Shown here in pieces: positions 44,389 through 54,654 of a DNA stretch of 64,000 nt. This stretch comes from Laedolimicola ammoniilytica (GTDB lineage Bacteria; Bacillota; Clostridia; Lachnospirales; Lachnospiraceae): contig NZ_JAOQKC010000013.1 of NCBI RefSeq assembly GCF_025567165.1, positions 44,010 to 108,009 on the forward strand. Reading direction: 5' to 3'. Below the pieces are notes generated by a model that worked only from the letters and a program-made list of their open reading frames with translations, was not told the origin of the DNA and made no database searches. The translations under genes and the position numbers were made by a program. Positions within the stretch are counted from its first letter, which is position 1, and every line of letters starts with the position of its first letter.

Positions 44389-46203
44389 ATGACAACATTT
44401 GACCAGAGCAAAATCCGCAACTTCTGTATCATTGCTCATATCGACCACGGCAAATCCACCCTGGCAGACCGCATCATTGAGATGACCGGCCTTCTGACCA
44501 GCCGGGAGATGCAGGCTCAGGTACTGGACAATATGGATCTGGAGCGGGAGCGCGGCATTACCATCAAGGCCCAGACCGTCCGGACCGTGTATAAGGCAGA
44601 GGACGGCGAAGAATATATTTTCAACCTGATCGATACCCCGGGCCATGTGGACTTTAACTATGAGGTGTCCCGAAGCCTGGCGGCCTGCGACGGCGCGGTG
44701 CTGGTGGTGGACGCGGCACAGGGCATTGAGGCCCAGACTCTGGCAAATGTATACCTGGCCCTGGACCACGATCTGGATGTGATTCCGGTCATCAATAAGA
44801 TTGACTTGCCCAGCGCCGAGCCCCAGCGTGTCATCGACGAGATCGAGGACGTCATCGGCCTGGAGGCCCAGGACGCGCCCCAGATATCTGCCAAGACCGG
44901 CCTCAACGTGGAACAGGTGCTGGAGGCTATCGTGCACAAGATCCCGGCACCGACCGGCGATCCGAAAGCGCCTTTAAAAGCGCTGATTTTCGATTCTGTC
45001 TATGATTCCTATAAGGGCGTTATCATTTTCTGCCGCATCAAAGAGGGTACGGTGAAAAAGGGAACCATCATTCAGATGATGGCCACCGGAGCCGAGGAAG
45101 AAGTGGTGGAGGTGGGCTACTTTGGCGCGGGCCAGTTTATCCCCTGCGACGAGCTGTCCGCGGGCATGGTAGGCTACATCACCGCCAGCATCAAGAATGT
45201 GCGCGACACCCGGGTGGGCGATACCATTACCGACCGGGACAATCCCTGCGACGCGCCGCTGCCGGGCTACAAGAAGGTATTGCCTATGGTGTACTGCGGT
45301 CTCTATCCGGCGGACGGGGCCAAGTACCCGGATCTCAGGGACGCTCTGGAGAAGCTGCAGTTAAACGACGCTTCCCTCCAGTTCGAACCGGAGACTTCTA
45401 TCGCGCTGGGCTTCGGTTTCCGCTGTGGTTTCCTGGGACTTCTTCATCTGGAAATCATCCAGGAGCGCCTGGAGCGGGAATACAACCTCGATTTGGTGAC
45501 TACGGCCCCGGGTGTTATTTATAAAGTGTATAAGACCAACGGAGAAGTCATCGATCTGACGAACCCGTCCAACCTGCCTGATCCGTCGGAAATCGAGCAT
45601 ATGGAGGAGCCCTTCGTCAGCGCAGAGATCATGGTGACCACCGAATTCATCGGCTCCATTATGGAGCTTTGTCAGGAGCGCCGAGGCGTCTACCTGGGCA
45701 TGGAATACATGGAGGAGACCCGCGCCCTTCTGAAATACGAGCTTCCGCTGAACGAGATTATCTACGACTTCTTCGATGCCCTGAAATCCCGCTCCAGAGG
45801 CTACGCGTCCTTTGATTATGAGATGAAGGGCTACGTGCAGGCGGATCTGGTGAAGCTGGATATTCTGATCAATAAGGAAGAGGTGGACGCCCTGTCCTTT
45901 ATCGTCCACAGCAGCACCGCCTACGAGCGGGGCCGCAAGATGTGCGAGAAGCTGAAGGACGAGATCCCGCGGCACCTCTTTGAGATTCCCATTCAGGCGG
46001 CGGTAGGCGGCAAAGTCATCGCCCGGGAGACTGTCCGGGCCATGCGGAAAGACGTGCTGGCCAAGTGCTACGGCGGCGATATCAGCCGAAAGAAGAAGCT
46101 TCTGGAGAAGCAGAAGGAAGGAAAGAAGCGGATGCGCCAGGTGGGCAATGTGGAGATTCCCCAGAAGGCCTTCATGAGCGTGCTGAAGCTGGACGATAAA
46201 TAG
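44389..46203 (+). CDS. lepA: Elongation factor 4 (LepA)
   Basis: 604 residues, full length. GTPase motifs AHIDHGKSTL, DTPGHVDF and NKIDL; the LepA-specific C-terminal domain ends in KKRMRQVGNVEIPQKAFMSV. LepA acts on ribosomes in initiation/assembly and under ionic stress. GGAGG lies 12 bases before the ATG. In Bacillus lepA follows spoIIP closely; here a metal ATPase operon separates them. Confidence 0.97.
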   Translation: MTTFDQSKIRNFCIIAHIDHGKSTLADRIIEMTGLLTSREMQAQVLDNMDLERERGITIKAQTVRTVYKAEDGEEYIFNLIDTPGHVDFNYEVSRSLAACDGAVLVVDAAQGIEAQTLANVYLALDHDLDVIPVINKIDLPSAEPQRVIDEIEDVIGLEAQDAPQISAKTGLNVEQVLEAIVHKIPAPTGDPKAPLKALIFDSVYDSYKGVIIFCRIKEGTVKKGTIIQMMATGAEEEVVEVGYFGAGQFIPCDELSAGMVGYITASIKNVRDTRVGDTITDRDNPCDAPLPGYKKVLPMVYCGLYPADGAKYPDLRDALEKLQLNDASLQFEPETSIALGFGFRCGFLGLLHLEIIQERLEREYNLDLVTTAPGVIYKVYKTNGEVIDLTNPSNLPDPSEIEHMEEPFVSAEIMVTTEFIGSIMELCQERRGVYLGMEYMEETRALLKYELPLNEIIYDFFDALKSRSRGYASFDYEMKGYVQADLVKLDILINKEEVDALSFIVHSSTAYERGRKMCEKLKDEIPRHLFEIPIQAAVGGKVIARETVRAMRKDVLAKCYGGDISRKKKLLEKQKEGKKRMRQVGNVEIPQKAFMSVLKLDDK

Positions 46204-46213
46204 GATTGTCGGA

Positions 46214-47332
46214 ATGAAGAAAAAGCTTGGTATCTATATTCATATCCCCTTCTGCGTGCGTAAATGCGCCTACTGCGATTTCCTCTCCGCTCCGGCGGGC
46301 GAGGCGACCCGATCGGCATATGTGCGCGCCCTGCGGGAAGAAATCCGGTCAGCCGGAGAACTGGATGAGATTTACGAGGGAGCGACCGTCTTTTTCGGAG
46401 GCGGTACGCCTTCCCTCCTGGCAGGAAAAGAGCTGGCAGGAATCCTTGACGAGGTTTCCCGGCGGCTTCTTTTGCGTTCCGATGCGGAAATCACGGTGGA
46501 ATGCAATCCGGGAACCTTAAACAGGGAAAAACTGGAAATTTATAAGCGGGCAGGGATCAACCGTCTGAGCATCGGCCTCCAGTCGGCGGACAACCGGGAG
46601 CTGAAAACCCTGGGCCGGATCCACACCTGGGAGCAGTTTCTGGAAAATTACGAGCTGGTGCGGAAAATCGGGTTTCGAAATGTGAACATCGATCTGATGT
46701 CCGCCCTGCCCGGACAGACAAGAGAGGGCTGGCTGTCCACCTTAGAGAAGGTCACAGCCCTCGATCCGGAGCACATTTCCGCTTACAGCCTGATTATCGA
46801 GGAGGGGACGCCCTTTTATGAGAAGTACCGGGAGGATGGACCTGAGGAGAAGGAGCTTCCGGGCGAGGAGCTGGATCGGATCATGTATGAGGACACGAAA
46901 GCATTTCTGCATGAAAAGGGCTATGAGCGTTATGAGATCTCCAACTACGCCAGGCCCGGGTACGAGTGCCGCCACAACTGCTCCTACTGGGAGCGGGTGG
47001 ATTACAAGGGCTTCGGCATCGGCGCGGCGTCGCTTTTGAACGGGGTGCGCTATCAAAACAGCACCGATTTACAGGAGTATCTGAAGGGGCATTACGCCTA
47101 CGAGAGCGTGGAGCCCTTAAGCGCCGGGGACGCCCTGGAGGAAACCATGTTCCTGGGGCTTCGGGAAATGCGGGGCGTGGTTCTGACCGATACGATTCGG
47201 AATACTTACGGACCAAAGATAAAGCTTCTGACGGAAGAGGGCCTGCTGGAACGGGCAGGGGACCGTATCCGTCTGACAGACAGGGGGATCGATATCAGTA
47301 ATTATGTGTTATCAGAGTTTTTGCTGGATTAA
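46214..47332 (+). CDS. hemW: Radical SAM heme chaperone HemW
   Basis: 372 residues. CVRKCAYC (Cys14, 18, 21) binds the radical-SAM cluster, preceded by the short IYIHIPFC start; FFGGGTPSLL and SIGLQSADNRELKTLGR are family motifs. HemW-type proteins insert or carry heme; many are mislabelled coproporphyrinogen dehydrogenase (HemN). It ends inside the next gene by 29 bases. Confidence 0.93.
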   Translation: MKKKLGIYIHIPFCVRKCAYCDFLSAPAGEATRSAYVRALREEIRSAGELDEIYEGATVFFGGGTPSLLAGKELAGILDEVSRRLLLRSDAEITVECNPGTLNREKLEIYKRAGINRLSIGLQSADNRELKTLGRIHTWEQFLENYELVRKIGFRNVNIDLMSALPGQTREGWLSTLEKVTALDPEHISAYSLIIEEGTPFYEKYREDGPEEKELPGEELDRIMYEDTKAFLHEKGYERYEISNYARPGYECRHNCSYWERVDYKGFGIGAASLLNGVRYQNSTDLQEYLKGHYAYESVEPLSAGDALEETMFLGLREMRGVVLTDTIRNTYGPKIKLLTEEGLLERAGDRIRLTDRGIDISNYVLSEFLLD

Positions 47333-49217
47333 AAAGCATACGGTGCTTACCGTACTGTTGGTGCTTTGGGTGGGATTGCTGCTTGTTCCGCCGACGGTGC
47401 TGACCGCAGTGCGGGTGGATTTCGCGGACAGCGGTTACGAGAGGGCGGAGCAGCTGAAGGTGCTGACCTCCCGGAGCGATACGACCATTCCCTTCAGTGG
47501 ATTGCGTACCACCTACGGGAAGACGGGGCAGAGCCGGATCTACTTCTTTGACCCCATTTACCGGAAGGACAGTTATATCCGAAGGCTCGATCCCATCGAC
47601 ACGGAGTATGAGGAACCGCTCGGCATCCGGAGTATCACGATCACCTGTAACGGCGTCAAAAGCTTCACCCTGACCGGGGAAGAGATTCTGACTTATTTTA
47701 CCTTAAATGACCAGGTGGAGGTGGCGGACAGCAGCCCGAAGGTACTGACGCTTACCATCACCGGCGGGGATTCCCAGCTGTTTCCTACAGCGGAATTTCG
47801 CGGGCGGTACGTTCGCACGGCGCGGCAGAGCGCGCGCCTGGGCGTCCTGTTTCTGGGGATGGCCGGTGCGATATTTTACGGGCTGAGCCTGATTTATGGA
47901 AAAATCAGGAAAACACCGCCGGAAAACCGCTGGATGGATCGGGCGGACATGTGTCTGATTCTGGTGGCTGCCTGCACGCTGATACTGATGACACTGACCG
48001 CCTTCTACGGCGATCACAGGCTGAACCCGGACGAGTGGGAGAGCCGGGACGCGGTGCGCTACTACGAGGAGCACAATGTGCCGCCGGACGTGCGGGACGG
48101 GGATGTGTCCGCCACCATCGGAACCTACGGCACCACCCGGCTGTCGGAGAAGACACCCTACTATCTCTACGCGGGAAAGCTGGCCTGTCTGGTGAACCTG
48201 CCCCATGAGGAGCGGCTGTTCGGCCTTTCCTTAGGCTTCCTGCTGTTTGGCCTGGTGATCTGGAATCTGCGGAAAAACCGGTATCTGACGGCGGTGGTCT
48301 TTCTGACGCCCCAGGTCTGGTATCTCTTTTCCTATGGCACTTCCGACGCCCTGGATTACCTGATGGCGGTGTTGGTACTGTATCAGCTGACGAAGCCGGA
48401 CAGCATGCTGCACGGTATGCTCCGGCGTAAGTTTTCCCCAAAGGAGCTCTGGCGTTATCTGCTTGTGGGTCTCCTGTTCGGGCACATTCTGACGGCCAAG
48501 GCCAATTATTACGTGATCCTGATTTACGCATTTTTCATGCTGCTGATTCCGCTGGCGCAGGCAGAGAAAGCAGAGCGGAAAGGCCTGTTTGGAAAATATT
48601 GTCTTATCCTGCTGTTCACAGCACTTCTGCCTGCGGCGCGGCTGGGCTTTGACTTCTGGCATTACGGCCTGGAGAAAAGCAGGATCATTCTGGAAATGCG
48701 GGGACAGCGGGCTATCCATGAGCTGAATCCGCTGATGGATAAGAGCGGCTGGAACTGGTATTTCCATATGCGGGAGCAGGGCGTGTCCTTCCGGGACTTC
48801 CTGATGAATTACGGGCTCTTCGGCAGCCTGTTCCGCTCCTTCACAGGCCTTTACGGCGGCATGAAAATTCAGACGCCGGGACGATATTATCTGGTCATGG
48901 GAGGCCTTTATGTGGTATTATATCTGATGACAGGGTATGCAGTCCGGAAGAACGGCGGAAAGGCCGGAATATGGAAATGGCTGCTGCTCCACGGGACGGC
49001 GGCGGTATCGCTGCTGCTGGTCTTTTATAACGCCTATTGTGTGGACTTTCAGCCCCAGGGCCGCTACCTGTTTCCGGTGCTGATTTTTATGGCTCACGGC
49101 ATTTCCCTGGATGGGAAACTTACGAAGACCCGATGGTACAACCAGCTGCTCTGTATGACAGCGCTTCTGGGCCTGTATTCCTTTGCAGCGGGAGTTCCCC
49201 AGATCTGGCAGCTTTGA
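47304..49217 (+). CDS. Large membrane protein, DUF2142-like, paralogue A
   Basis: 637 residues. Helix 1 (about 12-30), an extracytoplasmic beta-rich region (about 31-175), then about ten helices. NPDE near residue 242 at the start of a loop, LTPQVWYLFSYGTSDALDY, and FQPQGRYLFPVL near the end match the DUF2142 style of GT-C-like membrane proteins, which are thought to move sugars from lipid carriers. A close paralogue is at 52711. The start overlaps hemW by 29 bases and has no strong ribosome site, so translation may be coupled. Confidence 0.75.
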   Translation: MCYQSFCWIKKHTVLTVLLVLWVGLLLVPPTVLTAVRVDFADSGYERAEQLKVLTSRSDTTIPFSGLRTTYGKTGQSRIYFFDPIYRKDSYIRRLDPIDTEYEEPLGIRSITITCNGVKSFTLTGEEILTYFTLNDQVEVADSSPKVLTLTITGGDSQLFPTAEFRGRYVRTARQSARLGVLFLGMAGAIFYGLSLIYGKIRKTPPENRWMDRADMCLILVAACTLILMTLTAFYGDHRLNPDEWESRDAVRYYEEHNVPPDVRDGDVSATIGTYGTTRLSEKTPYYLYAGKLACLVNLPHEERLFGLSLGFLLFGLVIWNLRKNRYLTAVVFLTPQVWYLFSYGTSDALDYLMAVLVLYQLTKPDSMLHGMLRRKFSPKELWRYLLVGLLFGHILTAKANYYVILIYAFFMLLIPLAQAEKAERKGLFGKYCLILLFTALLPAARLGFDFWHYGLEKSRIILEMRGQRAIHELNPLMDKSGWNWYFHMREQGVSFRDFLMNYGLFGSLFRSFTGLYGGMKIQTPGRYYLVMGGLYVVLYLMTGYAVRKNGGKAGIWKWLLLHGTAAVSLLLVFYNAYCVDFQPQGRYLFPVLIFMAHGISLDGKLTKTRWYNQLLCMTALLGLYSFAAGVPQIWQL

Positions 49218-49243
49218 GACAAAGAGAGAAAAGGAGAGAAACC

Positions 49244-49957
49244 ATGATTAAAGAAGTGATTTTCGATATAGACGACACCCTCTATGATTACGAAAAAGGG
49301 CACGCGGCGGGAGTCCGGCAGATGCAGGAATACGCGGAGCAGGAGCTGGGAGTCTCCGGCGAGGAATTTGAGCGGGAATACCGGAGGCAGCACGCGGATA
49401 TCAAAAAGCGCCTGGGTACGGATGACGCGACCATCCACAGCCGCAGCATCCGGATTCAGAATATGCTGGAGCATTGGGGAAAACCTCTGTTTCCCCATGT
49501 GACGAAGCTGTATCATGCATACTGGGATACGCTTCATGCGGTGAGCGAGCCGGAGCCGGGCAGCATTGAGGCGGTGCGGAGCCTGCGGGAAATGGGAGTA
49601 CGCGTGGGCATCGGCAGCGATATGACCTTCCGGATGCAGTATGAAAAGCTGGGAAAATTTGGATTCGGCCCCTATATCAATCATATGGTGACCAGCCAGG
49701 AGGCGGGCCATGAGAAGCCTCATCCGGATTTTATGGCCCTGTGCATTGAGAAGGCTGGATGCAGACCCGACGAGATCGTATTCATGGGCGACAATTTCAG
49801 GAAAGATGTGGAGGGCTCTGTGCTGGCCGGGATGCACGGCGTCTGGTACCGGGCCAAGGAGAAGCCTCTGCCGGAGGACGCGAAGATTGGGCCGGAATCC
49901 TATCAGATCATACGCCATTACGATGAGCTGATTCCCTATATAAAATCCATCCGATAA
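49244..49957 (+). CDS. HAD-family hydrolase (YjjG-like)
   Basis: 237 residues. Catalytic FDIDDTLYD with Asp8 and Asp10, helical cap domain (about 20-85), GIGSDMT, and MGDNFRKDVEGSVLAGM near the C-terminus. A small-molecule phosphatase, perhaps of nucleotides or sugar phosphates. The start at 49244 follows AAGGAGAG; the longer frame to 49037 is within the upstream gene. Its position between the membrane proteins may reflect an operon but does not define the substrate. Confidence 0.9.
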   Translation: MIKEVIFDIDDTLYDYEKGHAAGVRQMQEYAEQELGVSGEEFEREYRRQHADIKKRLGTDDATIHSRSIRIQNMLEHWGKPLFPHVTKLYHAYWDTLHAVSEPEPGSIEAVRSLREMGVRVGIGSDMTFRMQYEKLGKFGFGPYINHMVTSQEAGHEKPHPDFMALCIEKAGCRPDEIVFMGDNFRKDVEGSVLAGMHGVWYRAKEKPLPEDAKIGPESYQIIRHYDELIPYIKSIR

Positions 49958-49976
49958 ATCAGAGAAGGAAGACAAT

Positions 49977-50891
49977 ATGAAAGAATTACAATATTTGGAA
50001 GAACAGCAGGTGAATCCGTTGCTGATTCAGGAAGTAGAGAAATTCCGGACCCAATATCCGGTGGCTGAGGCAGTGAAAAACCGTGTGGTGAAGCCACCGG
50101 TGCCCTTCTATGGAAAAGAGATTCTGGAGATGGCCATCGCCGCCCTCCTTCAGGGGGAAAATGTGCTGCTTTCCGGTTCCAAGGCCACGGGAAAGAATAT
50201 CCTGGCGGAAAATTTGGCCTGGATCTTCGGCCGCCCCTCCTATAATATCTCCTTTAATGTGAACACCGACAGCAGTTCCCTCATTGGAACGGACACCTTC
50301 GTGGACAATGAGGTGCGTCTGCGCAAGGGCCCCGTATACCAGTGTGCGGAAAATGGAGGCTTCGGCGTCTTCGACGAGATCAATATGGCGAAAAATGACG
50401 CGGTTTCCGTGCTTCACGCGACTCTGGATTACCGCCGTCTCATCGACGTGCCGGGTTACGACAAGATCGAGCTCCATCCGGCCACCCGTTTTATCGGAAC
50501 CATGAACTACGGCTACGCGGGAACCAGGGAGCTGAATGAGGCGCTGGTGTCTCGGTTTCTGGTGATCGATATGCCGGCTCTGACCGAGGAAACCCTGCTT
50601 CTGATTCTGCGGGCCAATTTCCCGGACGCAAAGGAAGAAGGAATCCGGGCCTTTGCCGGACTCTTCCTTGATCTGCAGACCAAGGCCCAGAACAGTGAGA
50701 TATCCACAAAGCCGCTGGATCTGCGCGGTATGATCGGAGCCATGAAGACGGTACGCTGCGGACTTACCCCCAGAGCGGCCGTTACCATGGGAATTACCAA
50801 TAAGAGCTTCGATATCTTTGAGAAGGAGATTGTCGGCGATATCGTTATGACCCGGATTCCGGAGGAATGGACCGGCAGCGAATTATTTTAA
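49977..50891 (+). CDS. MoxR-type AAA+ ATPase
   Basis: 304 residues. Walker A is GSKATGKN (near 66-73), ending Lys-Asn instead of the usual Lys-Thr/Ser; Walker B is FGVFDEIN; the sensor region is FIGTMNYGYAG and the arginine finger lies in ALVSRFL. MoxR/NorQ/CbbQ proteins with a VWA partner activate or insert metal cofactors into target enzymes. The VWA gene follows after ten bases. The unusual Walker A may change nucleotide handling. Confidence 0.9.
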   Translation: MKELQYLEEQQVNPLLIQEVEKFRTQYPVAEAVKNRVVKPPVPFYGKEILEMAIAALLQGENVLLSGSKATGKNILAENLAWIFGRPSYNISFNVNTDSSSLIGTDTFVDNEVRLRKGPVYQCAENGGFGVFDEINMAKNDAVSVLHATLDYRRLIDVPGYDKIELHPATRFIGTMNYGYAGTRELNEALVSRFLVIDMPALTEETLLLILRANFPDAKEEGIRAFAGLFLDLQTKAQNSEISTKPLDLRGMIGAMKTVRCGLTPRAAVTMGITNKSFDIFEKEIVGDIVMTRIPEEWTGSELF

Positions 50892-50901
50892 GTGAGGCAG
50901 C

Positions 50902-52695
50902 ATGAAGGAACAGGAAACTCTGAATGAGGACTATTTTGACGAAAATCAATACGAGATAGATAATCGAATCCGGAACCTGTACTGGACGGTCAGCGGCAAT
51001 TACGGCGAGAATATCAAGCTGGATACGGTGTCGTTCTCCCGGTCGCCTTGGGTATCCCTCTACGATGCGGTGAAGCAGGGTGCCTTTTCCCGGTATTTTG
51101 ACCGGAATGCCTTCGGCCTGTATCTGGTGAAGAAGCTGTATTACGGAGCGGACGAGCAGGCGCTGACCAATGTGGCCCAGCTTGCGGTGGACAGCGCGGT
51201 GTACAGAAAAATCAGCGCGGAACGTAAGGGCGTGCAGGAGATCCGGAAGAAGGCCTTTTCTGATCTGCTGGAATACGATTTTACCAGACTGGCCTCCTAT
51301 TATCTGGGACAGATTAAGATCTGCATGATGCAGCAGGCGGTCCGGGGATCGGTGAGCCATGAGCAGGCCCGGATGCGGCAGGTGCTGGATCTTCTGGCAG
51401 AGCTTGAGGATACCTATGATACCATGGAGATTATCCGGGTGACCGATAAGCTTTACAACTGGTTAATGGATCCTTATTTTGAAAAAAATCATGGAGACCT
51501 GGCGAAGGTGCTGGCTGTGACCATGGAGGAGCTAAAGGAATTCAGCTGGAAGGATTATCTGGAGGAGGAAGCGAAGGAAGAAGAGCTGACCCAGGTACTG
51601 AACCAGGTGAATCAGGCGGTAACCCAGACCGGGGAAGCGTCTACAGAGCAGGAGGAAAAGCGGGAAAGCCGTATGAAGCGGGTGCTGGTGGACGCGGAGG
51701 CTGCAGCGAAGATGTATTCCTACATCGAACTGAATTATGGCCGTTCCTACCTGAATGAGGGCGAGCAGAAGCGCATCAACCGCAGTCTCTGCCGGGGCGC
51801 CCACGCGGACTGCAGCCTGTATTTCACCGATGGGATTCTTTCCAATATGGTGAAGCGAAACTATCAGTCCGAGTACGCCAGACGGTCGAAGAGCGAGAAT
51901 CTCCGGGTCTACGGCCACCATAGCCGGGTGGCGAAGCGGAATATCGAGATCCTGACAGACACCCTGCGCCGTGCCCTGGTGGCCCGGAGTGAGCGGGAGA
52001 CCGTGCGGAGCGAGTATGGCAATATTCTGCCAAAGCAGCTCTGGAAACTGGGCCGCAGCCGTGATAAGAAACTTTTTGAACGGGTGCTGAAGAAGGACAG
52101 TTCAGAGTTTGTGGTGCATGTGCTCATCGATGCCAGCGGTTCCCAAAGGAGTCGCCAGAGTCTGGTGGCCCTGCAGGGCTACATCATCAGCGAGGCCTTA
52201 AGTAATGTGCAGATTCCCCATCGAGTCATGGGCTTCTGTACTTTCTGGGACTATACGGTCATGCAGCGCTACCGGGACTACGACGATCCGAAGGAGGCCA
52301 ATAAGCGGATCTTCGAGTTCCACGCCTCTTCGAATAACCGGGATGGTCTGGCTATCCGGGCGGCAGCGGCGAGCCTTCGGGATCGGCCAGAGGAGAATAA
52401 GGTTCTGATTGTCTTAAGCGACGGGCGGCCCAACGACATCATTGTGAACCGTCCAAACAGTAAGAATCCCATGCCCTATGCGGGAGATTACGCAGTGCGC
52501 GATACAAGCTTTGAAGTGCGAAAAGTAAGGGCGGAGGGAATCTCCGTGCTGGGCGTCTTTGCCGGGGAAGAGCAGGATCTCCAGGCGGAGCGGCGGATTT
52601 TCGGCAAGGATTTCGCCTATATCCGCAATATTATGAATTTTTCCAGTGTGGTAGGCCTCTATCTGAAACGCCAGTTAGACGATACGGCACAGTAA
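50902..52695 (+). CDS. VWA-domain protein, NorD/CoxE-like partner of MoxR
   Basis: 597 residues. A long helical N-terminal part (about 1-400), then a von Willebrand A domain with MIDAS motif DASGSQ near residue 405, the conserved Thr region around CTFWDYT, and SDGRPND. The fixed MoxR-VWA pairing, ten bases apart, indicates one chaperone machine. Known targets of such pairs (nitric oxide reductase, Rubisco, CO dehydrogenase) are not in the window, so the client is unknown. Confidence 0.88.
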   Translation: MKEQETLNEDYFDENQYEIDNRIRNLYWTVSGNYGENIKLDTVSFSRSPWVSLYDAVKQGAFSRYFDRNAFGLYLVKKLYYGADEQALTNVAQLAVDSAVYRKISAERKGVQEIRKKAFSDLLEYDFTRLASYYLGQIKICMMQQAVRGSVSHEQARMRQVLDLLAELEDTYDTMEIIRVTDKLYNWLMDPYFEKNHGDLAKVLAVTMEELKEFSWKDYLEEEAKEEELTQVLNQVNQAVTQTGEASTEQEEKRESRMKRVLVDAEAAAKMYSYIELNYGRSYLNEGEQKRINRSLCRGAHADCSLYFTDGILSNMVKRNYQSEYARRSKSENLRVYGHHSRVAKRNIEILTDTLRRALVARSERETVRSEYGNILPKQLWKLGRSRDKKLFERVLKKDSSEFVVHVLIDASGSQRSRQSLVALQGYIISEALSNVQIPHRVMGFCTFWDYTVMQRYRDYDDPKEANKRIFEFHASSNNRDGLAIRAAAASLRDRPEENKVLIVLSDGRPNDIIVNRPNSKNPMPYAGDYAVRDTSFEVRKVRAEGISVLGVFAGEEQDLQAERRIFGKDFAYIRNIMNFSSVVGLYLKRQLDDTAQ

Positions 52696-52710
52696 AAGGA
52701 GTACAGTTTT

Positions 52711-54615
52711 ATGAAAATGTGGCTGAAAAGATGGTGGAAGCCATTGGCGCTGCTTCTGGTGCTGGCCGGATTTCTGCTCTATCCGCCCATGGTGCTGACG
52801 GAAGTACGCGTGGATTTCGAAAAGGAGGACTATTCGGCGGGCAATCACTGTAAGCTCTTTGCCTCCCCCACGGAAAATCTGGGGCTGGACAGCGTAAAGA
52901 ATGCCTACAAAAAGCCCGGAGAGGCCCGGTTCTTCTTCTGGGATATCCGGTGGCGGGACGGGAAGACCCTGAAGCGGCTGGATCCCATCGATTACAACCT
53001 GGACGATGAGATCCGGATTAAGAATATCGCGTTTTTTATCAATGGATTTTATGCGGGAGAGCTGTCAGGGGAAGCGCTTTTCGCTTCGTTTACCCCCAAT
53101 GAACAGGTGGAGATGTACGAAACGGATACGGGATCTCTGGGTCTTTATATTACCGGAGAGGATTCCCAGCTTCTGACCACAGAGGCTTTTCAGAGCTTTT
53201 ACCGGGAGATTGCAGGGCGCTATGCCCGCACGGGAGTCTTTTATCTGCTTCCCCTGCTTCTGGCGCTCTGGGCTGTGGCAGAATTCTATGTGCGGCAAAT
53301 CTGGAAAAAGAGAGAGGATCGATTTTTCCTGGTTGTGGACACCCTGTTTTACCTGGCAGGGCTTGCGGCGCTGGCTTTGATTCTGACCGGAGCTTTTGTG
53401 GGATCGGATCTGGTGAATCCGGATGAATCGGAGGCTGTCTATTCAGTACAGTATTATATTACCCACTGGAAGATTCCGGACGCCAGGGAGCTGGAAATGG
53501 CGGCCTATTCTGTATTCGGTACCGCGCGCCTTACGGAGCTGAATCTGTTCTACATTTTCGCAGCCCGGATCGCCCGGCTTTTTACCTTCGACCATGCGGT
53601 GCGGCTGTTTAGCGTGCTGATGGCTGCCGGTCTTTTTTACCTGATTTTCTGCAATCTGAAAAAGAACCGGTGGCTGTTGGCGGTCATGTTCCTGACGCCA
53701 CAGATCTGGTATCTCTATACCTATTGTACCTCCGACGCCATGGATTACGCGGTGGGTGTGTTGGTGTTGTACCAGGTGGCAAGGCCGGACAGTATGCTGC
53801 AGAAGCTCTGCAGCCGGGGCGTGAAAAAGGCAGACTGGTGGAGAATTCTGCTTCTGGGCTTCCTCTTTTCCAATATTTTTATGGCCAAACAGAACTTCTA
53901 TGTGTTTGCCATCTACGCCTTCTGTATGCTGGTGGTGGACTGGTGCACGGCGCCAAAGGAGGAGAAGCAGCGGCGGTTTGCAAGCTATCTCTGGATTGCC
54001 GGTTTTGCCCTGGTGTTTCTTGGAATTCGCTACATTCCGGAATTTGCTCATTATGGCGTGCATCGTCAGCAGGTGCTTCGGGAGATGCAGGAAAAAATTG
54101 CGATTCCCGAACTGAATCCGGCCTCCGATCCGGCTATTCAGAGTTCCGCGTTTAATCTGTACGGAAAAGGGGTGACACTCCGGGAGATTCTGACGGAGAT
54201 GGGATTCCATAAGACGCTGTTCCGCTCTTTTATCGGAACCTATGGAAGCCTGCAGTTTCCAAGTCCGGACTGGTATGGAAAGCTGATGGGAATCCTGTAT
54301 CTGATTTACCTGGCATGGGTATCCGGTACAGTACTTCTGGAACGGGGATACTGTGAGCGCAAGGTAAAGCTTGGAATTTTATATCTCTGTGGCGGCGTGT
54401 CTTACGCGCTGGTGATTTATAATGCCTGGTTTGTGGATTTTCAGGCCCAGGGACGCTACATGCTGCCGGCGCTGATTTTTGCGGCACATGGGGCGGCGCT
54501 CAGGCCGGAGACGGCAAAGAGCAGATGGTTTCAGGTGATTCTGGCGGCGACGGCAGTTCTGTCTCTGTATTCTTTTGCAACCTGCTGCATTCCGAATATT
54601 ACGCCGCCTTATTAG
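52711..54615 (+). CDS. Large membrane protein, DUF2142-like, paralogue B
   Basis: 634 residues, collinear with paralogue A: helix 1, an extracytoplasmic region starting PPMVLTEVRVDF, NPDE near residue 236, LTPQIWYLYTYCTSDAMDY and FQAQGRYMLPAL. It starts 16 bases after the VWA gene with its own ribosome site (AAAAGGAG). The two paralogues enclose HAD, MoxR and VWA, so the cluster probably arose by duplication. Lipid-linked sugar transfer is inferred from the GT-C-like layout and the PAP2 gene downstream. Confidence 0.75.
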   Translation: MKMWLKRWWKPLALLLVLAGFLLYPPMVLTEVRVDFEKEDYSAGNHCKLFASPTENLGLDSVKNAYKKPGEARFFFWDIRWRDGKTLKRLDPIDYNLDDEIRIKNIAFFINGFYAGELSGEALFASFTPNEQVEMYETDTGSLGLYITGEDSQLLTTEAFQSFYREIAGRYARTGVFYLLPLLLALWAVAEFYVRQIWKKREDRFFLVVDTLFYLAGLAALALILTGAFVGSDLVNPDESEAVYSVQYYITHWKIPDARELEMAAYSVFGTARLTELNLFYIFAARIARLFTFDHAVRLFSVLMAAGLFYLIFCNLKKNRWLLAVMFLTPQIWYLYTYCTSDAMDYAVGVLVLYQVARPDSMLQKLCSRGVKKADWWRILLLGFLFSNIFMAKQNFYVFAIYAFCMLVVDWCTAPKEEKQRRFASYLWIAGFALVFLGIRYIPEFAHYGVHRQQVLREMQEKIAIPELNPASDPAIQSSAFNLYGKGVTLREILTEMGFHKTLFRSFIGTYGSLQFPSPDWYGKLMGILYLIYLAWVSGTVLLERGYCERKVKLGILYLCGGVSYALVIYNAWFVDFQAQGRYMLPALIFAAHGAALRPETAKSRWFQVILAATAVLSLYSFATCCIPNITPPY

Positions 54616-54654
54616 AATGGGGAGTTCAAAGGACAGAAAGGAGAGGGTTTTGTT

